Source of the DNA: Solirubrobacterales bacterium
Lineage (GTDB): Bacteria; Actinomycetota; Thermoleophilia; Solirubrobacterales; Solirubrobacteraceae
Direction of reading: 5' to 3'
Length of the DNA stretch: 6,625 bases
NCBI GenBank assembly: GCA_013813955.1
Contig: JACCQW010000285.1
Span: 1-6,625 of the forward strand
In this document: positions 5,040-6,625 of the stretch, one piece after another
Layout of the letters: every line of letters begins with the position of its first letter
Numbering within the stretch: position 1 is the first letter of the stretch
The notes under the pieces: model-generated
What the model was told of the DNA's origin: nothing
The model's input: only the letters and a program-made list of their open reading frames with translations
Databases searched by the model: none
Position numbers and translations under genes: made by a program

Positions 5040-6146
5040 ATGGCCCGCGACGCATACGAGGTGCTCGGCGTCGGCCGCGACGCCGACGAGAGCCAGATCA
5101 AGAAGGCCTTCCGCAAGCTCGCACGCGAGCTGCACCCCGACGTCAATGCGCACGACCCCCAGGCCGAGGAGAAGTTCAAGGAGGCCGCGGAGGCCTACGA
5201 GATCCTCTCCGACGCCGAGCGCCGCCAGATCTACGACCGCTACGGCCACGAAGGCCTGCGCAGCGGTGGGCGCAGCCCGAACTTCGAGGGCTTCGGCTCG
5301 ATCAGCGACCTGTTCGACGCGTTCTTCGGTGGCGGGGGCGCCCGTGGGGGCCCGCGGCCCGGTCAGGACGCGTCGGTGTCCCTGGAGATCGACCTCGAGC
5401 AGGCCGCCGAGGGCGCGTCGCTCGATGTCAGCCTGGAGGCGGTCGACCGCTGCGAGCGCTGTCACGGCAACGGCGCCGAGCCGGGGACGCCGATCGCCAC
5501 CTGCGAGCGCTGCGCCGGCAACGGGATGCTGCAGGCGGTCAGCCGCACCCCGTTCGGCCAGGTCGCGCGGACCGTGGCCTGCGACGTCTGCGGCGGCGAG
5601 GGCAAGATCCCCGAGCGCCCGTGCGAGCGCTGCGAGGGGCGTGGGCGCGAGGTGGTCACGCGGACGCTGCGCGTCGATGTCCCTGCCGGCATCGCCGACG
5701 GCCAGCGCATCCGCATCGACGGCCGGGGCCACGCCGGCGAGGCGGGCGCACCGGCGGGCGACCTGTACGTGCTGATCTCCGTGCGCCGCCACGAGAGCTT
5801 CATCCGCGACGAGGACGACCTCGTCGCCGTGCTCGACGTGCCCGCGCCGCTGGCCGCGCTGGGCGCGACCCTCGAGGTGCCCACGCTGGAGGGGCCGGCG
5901 GAGGTCGAGGTCAAGGCGGGCACCCAGCCCGGGGAGACCATCAACCTGCGCGGGCGCGGCATGCCCGTGCTGCGCCGGTCCGGGCGCCGCGGCGACCTGC
6001 GGGTCATCGTCAACGTCGTGATCCCGCGCCATCTCTCCGGCGAGCAGCGCGACCTGCTCGAACAGCTGGCGGGCTCGATCACCGAGGAGAACCTGCGCTC
6101 GGACGAGTCGATGTTCTCCAAGCTCAAGCGCACGCTGCGCGTGTGA
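5040..6146 (+). CDS. dnaJ: Type I molecular chaperone DnaJ (hrcA-linked)
   Basis: A 368-residue Hsp40 co-chaperone that stimulates DnaK ATP hydrolysis and delivers unfolded substrates in the cytosol. All type I domains are present in order. The J domain spans about residues 4-70, with the essential HPD at 32-34 and YEILSD at 53-58. A short Gly/Phe-rich linker (about 75-108) includes FFGGGG. The zinc-finger domain has four CxxCxGxG motifs starting at Cys138, Cys155, Cys181 and Cys195. The C-terminal beta-sandwich substrate and dimer domains follow from about residue 208, including [22 protein letters not shown] and [12 protein letters not shown]. The ATG at 5040 comes 3 bases after the hrcA stop with only a weak ribosome binding site, suggesting coupled translation. 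The link to hrcA without grpE or dnaK suggests the DnaJ2-type paralogue of actinobacteria; another DnaJ may sit with dnaK elsewhere. The following prmA start overlaps the dnaJ stop. Confidence 0.97.
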   Translation: MARDAYEVLGVGRDADESQIKKAFRKLARELHPDVNAHDPQAEEKFKEAAEAYEILSDAERRQIYDRYGHEGLRSGGRSPNFEGFGSISDLFDAFFGGGGARGGPRPGQDASVSLEIDLEQAAEGASLDVSLEAVDRCERCHGNGAEPGTPIATCERCAGNGMLQAVSRTPFGQVARTVACDVCGGEGKIPERPCERCEGRGREVVTRTLRVDVPAGIADGQRIRIDGRGHAGEAGAPAGDLYVLISVRRHESFIRDEDDLVAVLDVPAPLAALGATLEVPTLEGPAEVEVKAGTQPGETINLRGRGMPVLRRSGRRGDLRVIVNVVIPRHLSGEQRDLLEQLAGSITEENLRSDESMFSKLKRTLRV

Positions 6147-6625
6147 TCCGCCTGGCGCTGCGGGTGGAGCGCGCCGACGCCGAGGTGGCGCTGGCCGAGC
6201 TGCTCGAGCTGGCGCCCGGCGGGGTGGAGGAGATCGATCGCGGCGCCACCATCGAATACGCCGTCTACGGCGCGGCGGGCGAGCTTCCCGCGCTGCCCGA
6301 CCTGCGCGCCGCGGCCGGGGAGGCGCTCGTGGAGATCACAACCACGGAGGTCGCAGACGACTGGCCGCAGCGCTGGCGCGACTTCCACCGCCCGGTCACG
6401 ATCGGCGGTCGGCTGCACGTGCGCCCGCCGTGGGCCGACCCTCCTCAGGATCCCGGCGTGCACGACATCGTGGTGGACCCGGGCCAGGCGTTCGGGACCG
6501 GCGCGCACGACACGACGCGGCTGTGCCTCGAGCTGCTGCTCGAGCTCGAGCCCGGCGGCGCGGCGGTCGACCTCGGGTGCGGCTCGGGCGTCCTGGCCAT
6601 CGCGGCTGCGCGGCTGGGCTGGGAT
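6143..6625 (+). CDS. prmA: Ribosomal protein L11 methyltransferase PrmA, 3' end cut off by the window
   Basis: 161 codons of the N-terminal part are present; the complete protein is normally about 270-300 residues. PrmA trimethylates lysines and the N-terminus of ribosomal protein L11 using S-adenosylmethionine. Residues 1-70 form a short N-terminal substrate-recognition domain with a two-helix beta pattern. The linker has [17 protein letters not shown] at 72-88 (consensus W-x-x-x-W-K-x-x-f-x-P). The family-specific [14 protein letters not shown] lies at 112-125, and SAM motif [15 protein letters not shown] at 142-155. The start is GTG at 6143, overlapping the dnaJ stop as GTGA, which points to translational coupling; no separate Shine-Dalgarno sequence is evident. 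An hrcA-dnaJ-prmA order resembles the Firmicutes heat-shock operon minus grpE-dnaK. ETFB lysine methyltransferases are close relatives, but bacterial context favours PrmA. Confidence 0.95.
   Translation, partial: MIRLALRVERADAEVALAELLELAPGGVEEIDRGATIEYAVYGAAGELPALPDLRAAAGEALVEITTTEVADDWPQRWRDFHRPVTIGGRLHVRPPWADPPQDPGVHDIVVDPGQAFGTGAHDTTRLCLELLLELEPGGAAVDLGCGSGVLAIAAARLGWD

Noticed and set aside
3849..6032. 727-codon open frame on the minus strand opposite hrcA and dnaJ
   Set aside because: It is antisense to two unmistakable genes. The His/Arg/Gln/Leu-rich composition is what the complement of GC-rich codons produces, and no domain is recognisable.
1..6625. CRISPR, tRNA, rRNA, insertion sequence or phage features
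   Set aside because: No direct repeat array, cloverleaf, transposase motif or integrase motif was seen on either strand.

Overview
This is a very GC-rich window packed with genes. It has no rRNA, tRNA, CRISPR array, transposase or other mobile-element signature. Third codon positions are nearly all G or C. The combination of a HadA/HadB-type MaoC dehydratase pair, a stand-alone hrcA-dnaJ pair without grpE/dnaK, and a prmA gene directly after dnaJ suggests a deep-branching actinobacterium, possibly a Thermoleophilia/Solirubrobacterales-like lineage. That placement is inference from gene content and order, not a direct phylogenetic result.

Left edge, minus strand (1-765): a DUF1697 protein that runs off the window is preceded by a YjbQ/UPF0047 family protein. 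The two are 7 bases apart and the ribosome binding site of the second overlaps the stop codon of the first, so they look co-transcribed. Their transcript diverges from the next block across only 22 bases.

Centre, plus strand (788-3886): six genes lie head to tail with gaps of at most 19 bases or with overlaps. They are a classical SDR oxidoreductase, an unrecognised 107-residue protein with three tandem 13-residue repeats, a 65-residue double-CxxC zinc-ribbon-like protein, an EamA/DMT-type ten-helix transporter, a HadA-like hot-dog protein lacking the catalytic residues, and a HadB-like MaoC dehydratase that has them. The SDR (a ketoreductase-like fold) and the dehydratase pair could act in sequence on 3-oxoacyl and 3-hydroxyacyl thioesters. 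The substrate cannot be read from the sequence, and the role of the two small proteins is unknown.

Right, plus strand (4023-6625): hrcA (heat-shock repressor), dnaJ (type I co-chaperone) and prmA (ribosomal protein L11 methyltransferase, cut by the window end) are tightly coupled: a 3-base gap, then a 4-base GTGA overlap. A TACAAT -10 element sits 6 bases upstream of the hrcA ATG, which predicts a leaderless hrcA mRNA. No CIRCE inverted repeat is visible in the 136 bases before hrcA.

Most of the window is ordinary core-type gene content. I did not find a clear new system. The least explained parts are the repeat-bearing small protein and its zinc-ribbon partner embedded in the lipid-type operon.
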